Shown: positions 1 to 7,040 of the stretch, one piece after another
How positions within the stretch are numbered: position 1 is the first letter of the stretch
Layout of the letters: each line of letters starts with the position of its first letter
NCBI GenBank assembly: GCA_944393295.1
Contig: CALXZR010000113.1
Span: 1 to 14,682, forward strand
DNA length: 14,682 nt
Origin: an uncultured Clostridia bacterium
GTDB lineage: Bacteria; Bacillota_A; Clostridia; TANB77; CAG-508
Direction: 5' to 3'
The notes under the pieces: model-generated
Databases searched by the model: none
Told to the model about the DNA's origin: nothing
The model's input: only the letters and a program-made list of their open reading frames with translations
Program-made: the position numbers and the translations under genes

Positions 1-1221
1 TATGTTACAACATCAGGAAAGATGGAAAGAGCAATAGGTACAATAGAGCAAGAACTAGAAGAAAGAGTGAAATATTTTAAAGATAATAATAAATTGATAG
101 AAGCACAAAGAATAGAAGAAAGAACTAATTTTGACATCGAGATGATGAAAGAAACAGGATTTTGCCAAGGAATTGAAAATTATTCAAGGCACATAAGTGG
201 TCGTGCTCCAGGAAGCGCTCCATATACATTGTTTGATTACTTCCCAAAGGATTTCTTACTATTAATAGATGAATCTCATGCAACAATTCCACAGGTAAGA
301 GCAATGTATAATGGAGATAGAGCTAGAAAAGAATCTTTAGTAAAGTATGGATTTAGGTTACCATCAGCATTTGATAATAGACCATTAAAATTTGAAGAAT
401 TTGAACAAAGATTAAATCAAGTTATATTTGTGAGTGCTACACCTGCAGATTATGAAAAAGAACATTCAAAAGATAACGTGGTAGAGCAAATTATAAGACC
501 AACTGGATTATTAGACCCTAAAATAGAAGTAAAACCTGTTGAAAATCAAATAGATGATTTAATTGAACAAATAAGAGAAAGAGTAGAAAAAAATGAAAGA
601 GTTTTAGTTACAACTCTTACTAAAAAAATGGCAGAAGATTTAACAGCTTATTTATCAGGAATAGATATTAAAGTAAGATATATGCATTCAGATATAAAGG
701 CTTTGGAGAGAATGGAAATAATTCGTTCATTGCGATTAGGAGAATTTGATGTGTTAGTACGTATTAACCTTTTAAGGGAAACGTTAGATATGCCAGAGGT
801 TTCACTTGTTGCTATTTTAGATGCAGATAAGGAAGGTTTTCTTCGTTCAGAACGTTCTTTGATACAAACTATTGGACGTGCTGCTAGAAATACAGATGGA
901 AGAGTTATTATGTATGCAGATGAGCTTACAGATTCAATGGAAAAAGCTATTTCTGAGACTAATAGAAGAAGACAAATTCAAGAAAAATACAATGAAGAAC
1001 ACGGAATAACTCCACAAACAATTAGAAAATCTGTAAGAGATACAATTAAAGCAACAATAGTAGAAGATATCCAAAGTAAATATGATATTAAAGATGATGA
1101 GAGCATAGAAGATATTATACGCAAACTAACAGATGAAATGCTTAAATATGCTACTGCTATGGAATTTGAAAAGGCGGCAGAATTAAGAGATAAAATAAAA
1201 GAGCTAGAGAAATATTCTTAA
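1..1221 (+). CDS. uvrB: UvrABC excinuclease subunit B, C-terminal part (5' end outside window)
   Basis: UvrB is the DNA-damage-verifying helicase-like subunit of nucleotide excision repair; it is loaded by UvrA and recruits UvrC. The frame is open from base 1 (YVTTSGK before the first internal Met at 22), so about 250 N-terminal residues, including Walker A, lie upstream. Visible landmarks are GIENYSRH, the DESH Walker B box (about nt 268-279), [14 protein letters not shown], the SATP motif, [12 protein letters not shown], helicase motif [11 protein letters not shown] (about nt 868-894), [14 protein letters not shown], and a C-terminal UVR domain (about nt 1110-1215) that would contact UvrC. 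Oddity: motif V reads [11 protein letters not shown] where UvrB proteins normally have VGINLLREGLD, so two near-invariant glycines are replaced by Arg (nt 760-762) and Thr (nt 781-783). No frameshift or stop is seen. The identity is certain; whether the copy is fully active is not. Confidence 0.97.
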   Translation, partial: YVTTSGKMERAIGTIEQELEERVKYFKDNNKLIEAQRIEERTNFDIEMMKETGFCQGIENYSRHISGRAPGSAPYTLFDYFPKDFLLLIDESHATIPQVRAMYNGDRARKESLVKYGFRLPSAFDNRPLKFEEFEQRLNQVIFVSATPADYEKEHSKDNVVEQIIRPTGLLDPKIEVKPVENQIDDLIEQIRERVEKNERVLVTTLTKKMAEDLTAYLSGIDIKVRYMHSDIKALERMEIIRSLRLGEFDVLVRINLLRETLDMPEVSLVAILDADKEGFLRSERSLIQTIGRAARNTDGRVIMYADELTDSMEKAISETNRRRQIQEKYNEEHGITPQTIRKSVRDTIKATIVEDIQSKYDIKDDESIEDIIRKLTDEMLKYATAMEFEKAAELRDKIKELEKYS

Positions 1222-1235
1222 AAATTCGTATCTTA

Positions 1236-1264
1236 TTGATTTTATGTAAATAAAATGTTAAAAT
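1236..1264 (+). promoter_or_regulatory. SigA-type promoter of the 32-codon gene
   Basis: TTGATT at 1236-1241 is followed by exactly 17 bp and TAAAAT at 1259-1264. A TG at 1256-1257 makes an extended -10 (TGnTAAAAT). Transcription would start near 1270, giving a leader of about 57 nt ahead of the small ORF at 1328. Confidence 0.7.
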
Positions 1265-1269
1265 ATTAA

Positions 1270-1307
1270 TGTACAAAGTTTAACAGAAAATGTACAAGTT
1301 AATTAAC
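1270..1307 (+). repeat. Two imperfect direct repeats with TGTACA palindromes, 21 bp apart
   Basis: TGTACAAAGTTTAAC (from 1270) and TGTACAAGTTAATTAAC (from 1291) are related direct repeats. Each starts with the palindrome TGTACA, and the spacing is 21 bp, two helical turns. They lie between the -10 box and the SD of the microgene, at the transcription start. Such spacing fits a repressor operator on one DNA face, but chance in AT-rich DNA is possible. No known operator consensus is recognised. Confidence 0.35.
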
Positions 1308-1327
1308 ATTTCAAGGAGGATGCTACT

Positions 1328-1426
1328 ATGCAACAATTGGAACTCGAGGCAATGGCAAGTGAAGAGGCGAACCGTTTGTATGAAAGAGAATTTCATTATT
1401 TTAATCCGTATACACAGTTAAAATAA
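1328..1426 (+). CDS. Unrecognised 32-aa microprotein between uvrB and uvrA
   Basis: This is a 32-codon frame with unusually complete expression signals: an extended -10 promoter at 1236-1264, a consensus SD AAGGAGG at 1313-1319 eight bases before the ATG, and a strong terminator starting at its stop codon. The product begins MQQLELEAMASEEANRLY and ends FNPYTQLK. It is Glu-rich and probably helical in the first 20 residues, with an aromatic Tyr/Phe/His/Pro tail. It has no Cys, signal peptide or membrane segment. Codons such as CTC, GCG and CCG are richer in G/C than in the neighbouring genes, which suggests selection on the sequence or a different origin. I do not recognise the family and assign no function. 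Its position between the two excision-repair genes may be incidental, because it forms its own transcription unit. It is very likely a real gene. Confidence 0.75.
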   Translation: MQQLELEAMASEEANRLYEREFHYFNPYTQLK

Positions 1427-1458
1427 AGTAGCAATTAACCTTGCTACTTTATTTTTGT
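1420..1458 (+). terminator. Rho-independent terminator of the microgene
   Basis: A perfect 15-bp stem (1420-1434 with 1441-1455; core AAAGTAGCAA/TTGCTACTTT) encloses the loop TTAACC. The U-rich end is ATTTTTG. The stem starts inside the last codons of the 32-codon gene, and its 3' arm contains the -35 box of the uvrA promoter. Confidence 0.85.
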
Positions 1459-1469
1459 TGTGTTATAAT
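1441..1469 (+). promoter_or_regulatory. uvrA promoter, overlapping the upstream terminator
   Basis: TTGCTA at 1441-1446, a 17-bp spacer and a perfect TATAAT at 1464-1469, with TG at 1461-1462 forming an extended -10. Transcription would start near 1476, leaving a leader of about 68 nt before uvrA. The -35 box is the 3' arm of the microgene terminator. No GAAC-N4-GTTC LexA/DinR box is visible from 1222 to 1543. Confidence 0.7.
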
Positions 1470-1543
1470 ATTTTCGTCTAAAAAGAATATATAAAAAAGT
1501 AGTTTTATGTAATAATATGTAATATAAATAGGGGGCTTAAAAA

Positions 1544-4369
1544 ATGAATGACAAAATCATCATTAAAGGCGCAAAAGAACATAATTTAAAGAATATTAGC
1601 TTAGAAATCCCAAAAGATAAATTAGTAGTAGTAACTGGTCTTTCAGGCTCTGGAAAATCTTCTTTAGCTTTTGATACATTATATGCTGAAGGTCAAAGAA
1701 GATATGTAGAAAGCTTATCTTCTTATGCAAGACAATTTTTAGGAATAATGGAAAAACCAGATGTAGAAAGTATAGATGGTTTATCTCCAGCAATTTCAAT
1801 AGATCAAAAAACAACTTCAAGAAATCCTCGTTCAACAGTTGGAACTGTAACAGAAATTTATGATTATATTCGTCTACTATATGCGAGAATTGGTGTCCCA
1901 TACTGTCCAAATTGTGGAATAAAAATCGAAAAGCAAACTATTGATCAAATTGTAGATATTATTTTAAATTACGAAGAAGGTACAAAAATACAAGTTTTGT
2001 CACCAGTTATTCGTTCTAAAAAAGGCGAATATACAAAGCTTTTTTCTGATATGCAAAAAAACGGATTTGTAAGAGCTAAAGTAGATGGTGAGGTTTATGA
2101 TCTTTCAGAAGAAATAAAATTAGATAGAAACAAAAAACACAATATAGATATTATAGTAGATCGTTTAGTAATTAAACCAGAAACTAGAAATCGTTTAGCT
2201 GAAAGTGTTGAAGTTGCTATGCAATACGCAGGAAGCTTAGTAAAAATAGATGTTGTAGGTGAAGGAGAAAGAATTTTTAGTAGCAACTATGCATGTACTA
2301 ATTGCGGTTTTAGCTTTGAGGAACTATCTCCTCGTATGTTTTCCTTCAATAATCCTCAGGGAGCTTGCCCAGAATGTACTGGTATAGGCTATTTAATGAA
2401 AATGGATGAAGATTTAATTATTCCAGATAAAAGTAAAACTTTATATGATGGAGTAAAAGCCTTTGGTTCTAGTACAATGAAAAAGGGAGAAACGATGGCT
2501 AAAATGTATTTTGAAAGTATAGGAAAACATTATGGTGTCGATATTAAAAAGCCAATTAAAAAACTTCCTAGAGAGTTTCTAGAAAAAATTTTATATGGTA
2601 CAGGAGATGAGGAAATTGATTTTGAATATACCTCTTCTGCTGGAACAAGAAGATTTACAGCACCTTTTGAAGGAGTAATTCCTACTTTAGATAGAAGATA
2701 TAAAGAAACAAAATCTGCAGGAATGCGAGATTTTTATGAAATGTATATGAGTGAAAGTGCTTGTTCAACTTGTCATGGAGCAAGATTAAAAAAGGAAGTT
2801 TTAGCTGTAAAAGTTGGAGATAAAAATATAAACGAACTTACTGAGTTATCTATAGTAAAAATAAAACAATATTTAGAATCACTACAATTAAATAAAAAAG
2901 ATAGAATGATAGCTGATATGATTTTTAGAGAGCTAAATAAGAGATTACAATTTTTGATAGATGTAGGTTTAGATTATTTAACTTTATCTAGACCAGCAGG
3001 AACTTTATCTGGTGGTGAAGCACAAAGAATTAGACTTGCTACTCAAATAGGTTCTGGTCTTTCTGGTGTAATGTATATTTTGGACGAACCAAGTATAGGA
3101 CTTCATCAAAGAGATAATGAAAAACTTATTCAAACAATGAAAAAAATGCGAGATTTAGGAAATACTTTAATTGTTGTAGAACATGACGAAGATACAATGT
3201 ATGCTGCAGATGAAGTTATTGATATTGGACCAGGAGCAGGAGTTCATGGAGGAAATGTTGTAGCTCAAGGTACTGCCGAAGAAATAAAGCTAGTAGAAAA
3301 TTCTATAACAGGACAATACTTAAGTGGAAGAAGAAAAATACCAGTTCCAAAAAAGAGAAGAAAATCAAGTGGAAAATCCATTGAAATATTAGGAGCTACT
3401 GAACACAATTTAAAAAATGTAAATGTAAAAGTACCTTTAGGTGTATTTAACTGTGTAACAGGAGTTTCTGGCTCTGGAAAATCTACTTTAGTAAATGAAG
3501 TGCTATATCAATATTTAGCAAAAGAACTTAATGGCTCAAATGTAAAGCCAGGAAAATGTGATAAAATTAAAGGAATAGAATTTATAGACAAAATTATTAA
3601 TATTGATCAATCACCTATTGGAAGAACTCCTCGTTCAAACCCAGCAACTTATACAGGTGTATTTGATAGCATTCGTGATATTTTTGCTGGAACTAATGAA
3701 GCAAAAATGAGAGGATATCAAAAAGGTAGATTTAGCTTTAATGTTGAAGGAGGAAGATGTGAAGCTTGCCAAGGAGATGGTGTAGTTCGTATAGGGATGA
3801 ACTTTTTGCCAGATATATATGTACCTTGTGAAGTTTGCTCTGGAAAGAGATACAATAGGGAAACTCTAGAAGTAAAATATAAAGGAAAAAGTATTGCTGA
3901 TGTATTAGATATGACTGTTGAAGAAGCAGTTGATTTCTTCAGTAATTTACCAAAAATAAAACAAAAGATACAAACTTTATTAGATGTAGGTTTAGGCTAT
4001 ATTAAATTAGGTCAGCCTTCTACAACTTTATCAGGTGGAGAGGCTCAAAGAGTAAAGCTTGCAACAGAGCTTTCAAAAAGAGCTACTGGAAAAACTCTAG
4101 ATATTTTAGATGAGCCAACAACAGGTTTGCATATTGCAGATGTGCATAGATTAATAGATATTTTACAAAGATTAGTAGATACAGGAAATACAATATTAGT
4201 AATTGAGCATAATTTAGATTTAATAAAAACAGCTGATCATATTATAGATTTAGGTCCAGAAGGTGGAGAAAAAGGCGGTCAAGTAATTGCAATAGGAACA
4301 CCAGAACAAATCTGTAAAAATGAACAATCATATACAGGAAAATTCTTGAAAAAATATTTAGAAAATTAA
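1544..4369 (+). CDS. uvrA: UvrABC excinuclease subunit A
   Basis: UvrA is the damage-sensing ABC-type ATPase of nucleotide excision repair; it dimerises, scans DNA and loads UvrB. At 941 residues it is full length (family about 940). First Walker A GLSGSGKS is at residues 32-39 and the second, GVSGSGKS, begins at about 640. ABC signatures LSGGEAQR lie near 488 and 829, with Walker B sequences [10 protein letters not shown] and [10 protein letters not shown]. Three Cys pairs or clusters match the UvrA zinc modules: CPNC near residue 122, CTNC...CPEC in the first half, and CEAC...CEVC near 735-770. The residue before the second Walker B is Asp (TLDILDEP), where Tyr is usual; this is minor. The ATG at 1544 follows a GGGGG run at 1531-1535. 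It is transcribed from its own promoter at 1441-1469, separate from uvrB. Confidence 0.98.
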   Translation: MNDKIIIKGAKEHNLKNISLEIPKDKLVVVTGLSGSGKSSLAFDTLYAEGQRRYVESLSSYARQFLGIMEKPDVESIDGLSPAISIDQKTTSRNPRSTVGTVTEIYDYIRLLYARIGVPYCPNCGIKIEKQTIDQIVDIILNYEEGTKIQVLSPVIRSKKGEYTKLFSDMQKNGFVRAKVDGEVYDLSEEIKLDRNKKHNIDIIVDRLVIKPETRNRLAESVEVAMQYAGSLVKIDVVGEGERIFSSNYACTNCGFSFEELSPRMFSFNNPQGACPECTGIGYLMKMDEDLIIPDKSKTLYDGVKAFGSSTMKKGETMAKMYFESIGKHYGVDIKKPIKKLPREFLEKILYGTGDEEIDFEYTSSAGTRRFTAPFEGVIPTLDRRYKETKSAGMRDFYEMYMSESACSTCHGARLKKEVLAVKVGDKNINELTELSIVKIKQYLESLQLNKKDRMIADMIFRELNKRLQFLIDVGLDYLTLSRPAGTLSGGEAQRIRLATQIGSGLSGVMYILDEPSIGLHQRDNEKLIQTMKKMRDLGNTLIVVEHDEDTMYAADEVIDIGPGAGVHGGNVVAQGTAEEIKLVENSITGQYLSGRRKIPVPKKRRKSSGKSIEILGATEHNLKNVNVKVPLGVFNCVTGVSGSGKSTLVNEVLYQYLAKELNGSNVKPGKCDKIKGIEFIDKIINIDQSPIGRTPRSNPATYTGVFDSIRDIFAGTNEAKMRGYQKGRFSFNVEGGRCEACQGDGVVRIGMNFLPDIYVPCEVCSGKRYNRETLEVKYKGKSIADVLDMTVEEAVDFFSNLPKIKQKIQTLLDVGLGYIKLGQPSTTLSGGEAQRVKLATELSKRATGKTLDILDEPTTGLHIADVHRLIDILQRLVDTGNTILVIEHNLDLIKTADHIIDLGPEGGEKGGQVIAIGTPEQICKNEQSYTGKFLKKYLEN

Positions 4370-4387
4370 ATATAGATAGTGTATAAT
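4359..4387 (+). promoter_or_regulatory. Probable promoter of the membrane glycosyltransferase-like gene
   Basis: TAGAAA at 4359-4364, 17 bp, then perfect TATAAT at 4382-4387. It overlaps the uvrA stop codon (4367-4369). The -35 matches consensus at 4 of 6 positions, so read-through from uvrA could contribute as well. Confidence 0.45.
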
Positions 4388-4447
4388 ATATATGAAAAAC
4401 AGAATGTTAAAACTCTATCTAGAAAATCTAAAATAGGAGAAAAACAT

Positions 4448-5947
4448 ATGAAAAGTATAGTAAAATTTGACAAAGAAAAAGATAGACTAAATAAACTTGA
4501 ATTAGTTATTTTATTTATCTTCTTTACGATTGCTTTATTATGGTCAATATTTATACCAACAGAATATGCACCAGATGAAGCTATGAGATATGTAGTACCA
4601 AAATATATTTACAATCATGGAAGTCTCCCAATGCCAGATGATCCAGAGGTTATACATCCATTTTATAATGCATCCTATGCTTATTATCCTCTTCTATTAG
4701 GTTCTGTTATGAGTGCAGGGTTTATGAAAATTGCAGCCCTTTTAGGAGCTGGTGAAGCAGGACTTTTAATAGCAGCTAGACTTGTAAGTGTTATTTCTGG
4801 AACAGTATTTGTATATTTTTTAATAAGAATAGCCAAAAGATTATTTTCTAGTAAACCTATAAGATATTTTACTATAGTTTTAGGAGCTTTTATACCACAG
4901 TTTGTATTTTTGTCTAGCTATGTAAATAATGATATTATTGCACTTGCAGCTTCAAGTATGATTGTCTTTGCTTGGGTACATTCACTTTCAAGTGGATGGA
5001 ATTTTAAAAATTCAGCATTGCTAGCAATTGGAATAATAGTTTGTGCATTGTCTTACTACAATGCTTATGCTTGGATTTTAATGAGTATTGTTTTGTTTGT
5101 ATGTAGCTTTATTGCAAAAAGAAATGTAAATACAAAGGAAATAAAAATTAGTGAAGAAAAAGCTGCAAAAGAAAAATATAAAGCTTCAAAAGAAATTGAA
5201 ATTCCTGCTAAAAAAGAAGAAAAGAAAGAAAATCTAAAAATAGTTTTCGATTATAAAAATATGCTTAAATATGGAATTTTTATAGCCGTAATAGTTTTAA
5301 TAGGAATATCATTCTTCTTTATAAGGAGCTTTATTGTAAATGACGGAGATTTTCTAGGAATGAAGTCATTTATGAATGCATGTGAAGAAGGAGCAGTTGA
5401 TTTCTTAAAACCAAGTCAAAGGGATATAGCTAAAAATAATAATATGACTTATAAAGAAATGCTTGAATCTACAAAATGGTCAGGAACAACATGGATGGAT
5501 TCAACAATAAAAAGCTTTATATGTGTGTTAGGATTAATGCAATATCAAATAGATAGTTGGGTATATAGTTTTTATATTTACTTATTAGTTATAGGAACAA
5601 TCGGAATGCTATTTACATTTTTCTTTAAAAATAAGAAAAATACAAAAATGAAAATCTTTTATATTTGTTTATTAGTGGTAGCTATAATAACACTATTATT
5701 AAGCATACAATATAGTTATGCTACAGATTATCAAGCTCAAGGAAGATATATTTATCCAATGTGGATGTCTATTATAATATTTATCTCAACAGGGCTAAAT
5801 ACTATAATAGAATTTATTAAAAAATTCATAAAAAATGAAAAATTACAAAAAATAATAGAAATAGTAATATGTGTAGCCCTTATAATAGTAATATTATATA
5901 TAATGTTCATATTAGCAAATAAATTAATGATTACAACTATTAAATAA
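4448..5947 (+). CDS. Polytopic membrane protein, GT-C glycosyltransferase/DUF2142-like
   Basis: A 499-residue integral membrane protein with about 11-12 hydrophobic segments. After the first segment (about residues 16-37) comes an outside loop with PTEYAPDEAMRY; the PDE at 42-44 resembles the acidic catalytic motif in the first extracytoplasmic loop of GT-C enzymes (ArnT/PMT/DUF2142 types), which take sugars from lipid-phosphate donors. A Lys/Glu-rich cytosolic stretch of about 50 residues (near 224-275) divides the membrane domain. A QAQGRYIYPMW motif lies before the last helices; similar 'GRYxxP' motifs occur in this superfamily. The ATG at 4448 is chosen because AGGAG at 4435-4439 precedes it by 8 nt; the frame continues upstream to a GTG at 4379 without a ribosome site. 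A cell-surface glycan role is inferred; the acceptor is unknown. It ends at a terminator. Confidence 0.7.
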   Translation: MKSIVKFDKEKDRLNKLELVILFIFFTIALLWSIFIPTEYAPDEAMRYVVPKYIYNHGSLPMPDDPEVIHPFYNASYAYYPLLLGSVMSAGFMKIAALLGAGEAGLLIAARLVSVISGTVFVYFLIRIAKRLFSSKPIRYFTIVLGAFIPQFVFLSSYVNNDIIALAASSMIVFAWVHSLSSGWNFKNSALLAIGIIVCALSYYNAYAWILMSIVLFVCSFIAKRNVNTKEIKISEEKAAKEKYKASKEIEIPAKKEEKKENLKIVFDYKNMLKYGIFIAVIVLIGISFFFIRSFIVNDGDFLGMKSFMNACEEGAVDFLKPSQRDIAKNNNMTYKEMLESTKWSGTTWMDSTIKSFICVLGLMQYQIDSWVYSFYIYLLVIGTIGMLFTFFFKNKKNTKMKIFYICLLVVAIITLLLSIQYSYATDYQAQGRYIYPMWMSIIIFISTGLNTIIEFIKKFIKNEKLQKIIEIVICVALIIVILYIMFILANKLMITTIK

Positions 5948-5953
5948 ACTAAG

Positions 5954-5993
5954 AAAAGCTCAAATTGCAAAATAAGCAATAAGAGCTTTTTAT
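5954..5993 (+). terminator. Terminator after the membrane protein, probably two-way
   Basis: AAAAGCTC (5954-5961) pairs with GAGCTTTT (5983-5990). An inner TTGC/GCAA stem stands across a symmetric three-base internal loop, and the forward strand ends in TTTTTAT. Read in reverse, the hairpin is followed by a weaker U-rich run, so it could also end the reverse transcript that carries the 24-codon ORF. Confidence 0.75.
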
Positions 5994-5998
5994 ACTTT

Positions 5999-6104
5999 AG
6001 GAATGAACTTTAGTGAAATTCCTCAAAGTTCATAAAAAGATATTTGAAATTTCAAAAGCAGTAAGTAGTGCCAAATACAACAATTAAGCTCTATAAGGCA
6101 CTAC
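5999..6104. repeat. Cluster of inverted repeats
   Basis: Three separate symmetrical elements fill this gap. ATGAACTTT (6003-6011) pairs with AAAGTTCAT (6025-6033), a 9-bp stem; AGGAAT (5999-6004) pairs with ATTCCT (6018-6023) as an overlapping alternative. TTTGAAATTTCAAA (6043-6056) is a perfect 14-bp palindrome. GTAGTGCC (6065-6072) pairs with GGCACTAC (6097-6104) across a 24-nt loop. On the reverse strand they form a structured 3' region downstream of the 24-codon ORF. No RNA family is recognised. Confidence 0.6.
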
Positions 6105-6111
6105 AGGTAAA

Positions 6112-6189
6112 CTAGTTATTAGAGTTGTTACTATTGTTATTATTTCTCTCATCATTTTTTTGTTGATTGTTTTTCTTTTTATTTGACAT
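6112..6189 (-). CDS. 24-aa Asn/Lys-rich small protein, unrecognised
   Basis: On the reverse strand, ATG at 6189 is preceded 8 nt away by a perfect AAGGAGG (6198-6204). The product begins MSNKKKNNQQKNDERNNN and ends after 24 residues: about half Asn, with a basic start and no hydrophobic segment. Composition alone cannot place it; low-complexity Asn/Gln/Lys-rich micro-proteins are common annotations in Clostridia, and some small spore proteins look broadly similar, but I claim no function. Upstream is a plausible promoter (TTGAAT 6245-6250, 18 bp, TATACT 6221-6226), and downstream come the inverted repeats and the two-way terminator, so a transcript of about 260 nt is expected. The SD and promoter support a real gene; AT-rich low complexity is the main reason for doubt. 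It may be an RNA gene with an incidental ORF. Confidence 0.5.
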   Translation of the reverse strand: MSNKKKNNQQKNDERNNNNSNNSNN

Positions 6190-6220
6190 TTAGAACACCT
6201 CCTTGTTCATTTCTAAACAT

Positions 6221-6250
6221 AGTATAACCACCATATTTTTGTTTATTCAA
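6221..6250 (-). promoter_or_regulatory. Reverse promoter of the 24-codon ORF
   Basis: On the reverse strand, TTGAAT (6245-6250) is followed after 18 bp by TATACT (6221-6226). The predicted start is near 6214, shortly before the AAGGAGG at 6198-6204. The forward promoter's -35 begins only 5 bp away, so the two promoters stand back to back. Confidence 0.45.
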
Positions 6251-6254
6251 AATA

Positions 6255-6283
6255 TTGAAAAAGAATATTAAAAATGGTACAAT
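6255..6283 (+). promoter_or_regulatory. Promoter of the kinase-like/murD operon
   Basis: TTGAAA at 6255-6260, exactly 17 bp, TACAAT at 6278-6283, with TG at 6275-6276 giving an extended -10. Transcription would start near 6290, about 33 nt before the ATG at 6323. Confidence 0.65.
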
Positions 6284-6322
6284 ATTAAAAGTAAAATAAT
6301 AAAGTATAAAAGGGGAATAATA

Positions 6323-7006
6323 ATGGTTATAGGAATAGAAGGTTTAGTTGGAGCTGGAAAAACAAGTATATGTAGACAATTAACAAAAAGATTATCTAAC
6401 ACCGTTCTTTTAAATGGAGGAAATTTATATAGAGCTATAGTATATGCTATTATGCAAAATGGAAAATCCTTAGAGGAGCTTAAGAATACAAATAAAGAAT
6501 TAGATATAAAGGAAATGATGGACTTATTTAATATTAGTTTAAAAATTGAAAACAATGAAACAGCTATATATATGGGAGAAAAGAAAATAAGTGAAGAAGA
6601 CTTGCAGTCAAAAGAATCATCTTTAGCTGTTTCAACAGTTGGAGGAAAAGCAAATAACGAAAATTTATTTATTTTTGCAAGAAAACTAATAGATAATCTT
6701 AAAGAAAAATTTAATGTTATTATTTCTGGAAGAAGTATTATGCAAATATATCCAAATACAGATTATCATTTTTTTATAACAGCTTCTTTAGAAGAAAGAG
6801 TTAAAAGAAAATGTAGTCAATATGAAAATAAAGAATCAGAAGATGAGATAAGGAAAAATATTGAAGTAAGGGATAGATTACAAAAAGAAGCAGGCTTTTA
6901 TGAAATAAGTGAAAATACAATTGTATTGGATGTAACTAATTGTAAAAGTGTGGACGAATCTACAAATTTACTTTTAGATAAAATAAAACTACCAGAATGT
7001 GTTTAA
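6323..7006 (+). CDS. Cytidylate kinase-like P-loop nucleotide kinase
   Basis: A 227-residue P-loop kinase laid out like cytidylate kinase (CMP/dCMP + ATP to the diphosphate). The N-terminal P-loop is GLVGAGKT (residues 7-14). LNGGNLYRA sits where Cmk has LDTGAMYRA. ISGRSIMQIYPNTDYHFFITASLEERVKRK (136 onward) aligns with the Cmk block EGRDIGTVVFPDA...FLTAS.EERA.RR. RDRLQKEAGFYE (from 183) takes the place of the lid RD..D..R...PL. Length matches Cmk (about 220-230). However, the GRD Asp is Ser138 and the downstream lid Arg/Pro residues are not conserved, so the substrate may differ or specificity be relaxed. ATG at 6323 follows AGGGG at 6311-6315. It lies 25-34 bp before murD with no terminator between, so the two are probably co-transcribed. 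The family is likely; CMP as substrate is only inferred. Confidence 0.75.
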   Translation: MVIGIEGLVGAGKTSICRQLTKRLSNTVLLNGGNLYRAIVYAIMQNGKSLEELKNTNKELDIKEMMDLFNISLKIENNETAIYMGEKKISEEDLQSKESSLAVSTVGGKANNENLFIFARKLIDNLKEKFNVIISGRSIMQIYPNTDYHFFITASLEERVKRKCSQYENKESEDEIRKNIEVRDRLQKEAGFYEISENTIVLDVTNCKSVDESTNLLLDKIKLPECV

Positions 7007-7040
7007 ATAAAGCTTATGCTTAAGAAAGGAAGTGCATATT

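Noticed and set aside
1222..1543. LexA/DinR (SOS) box near uvrA
   Set aside because: No GAAC-N4-GTTC or close variant is visible on either strand; the TGTACA repeats do not fit that consensus.
1596..1910. Open reading frame on the reverse strand inside uvrA (also 2095-2286)
   Set aside because: It lies antisense to conserved UvrA coding sequence, has a low-complexity Leu/Phe/His composition caused by AT-rich codons, and lacks an SD. The same applies to reverse frames at 5752-5979, 6268-6555, 9201-9479, 11040-11345, 13263-13604 and 14369-14662.
6003..6035. Ten-codon ORF starting ATGAACTTT
   Set aside because: It has no SD and its sequence is explained by the inverted repeat; nothing supports translation.
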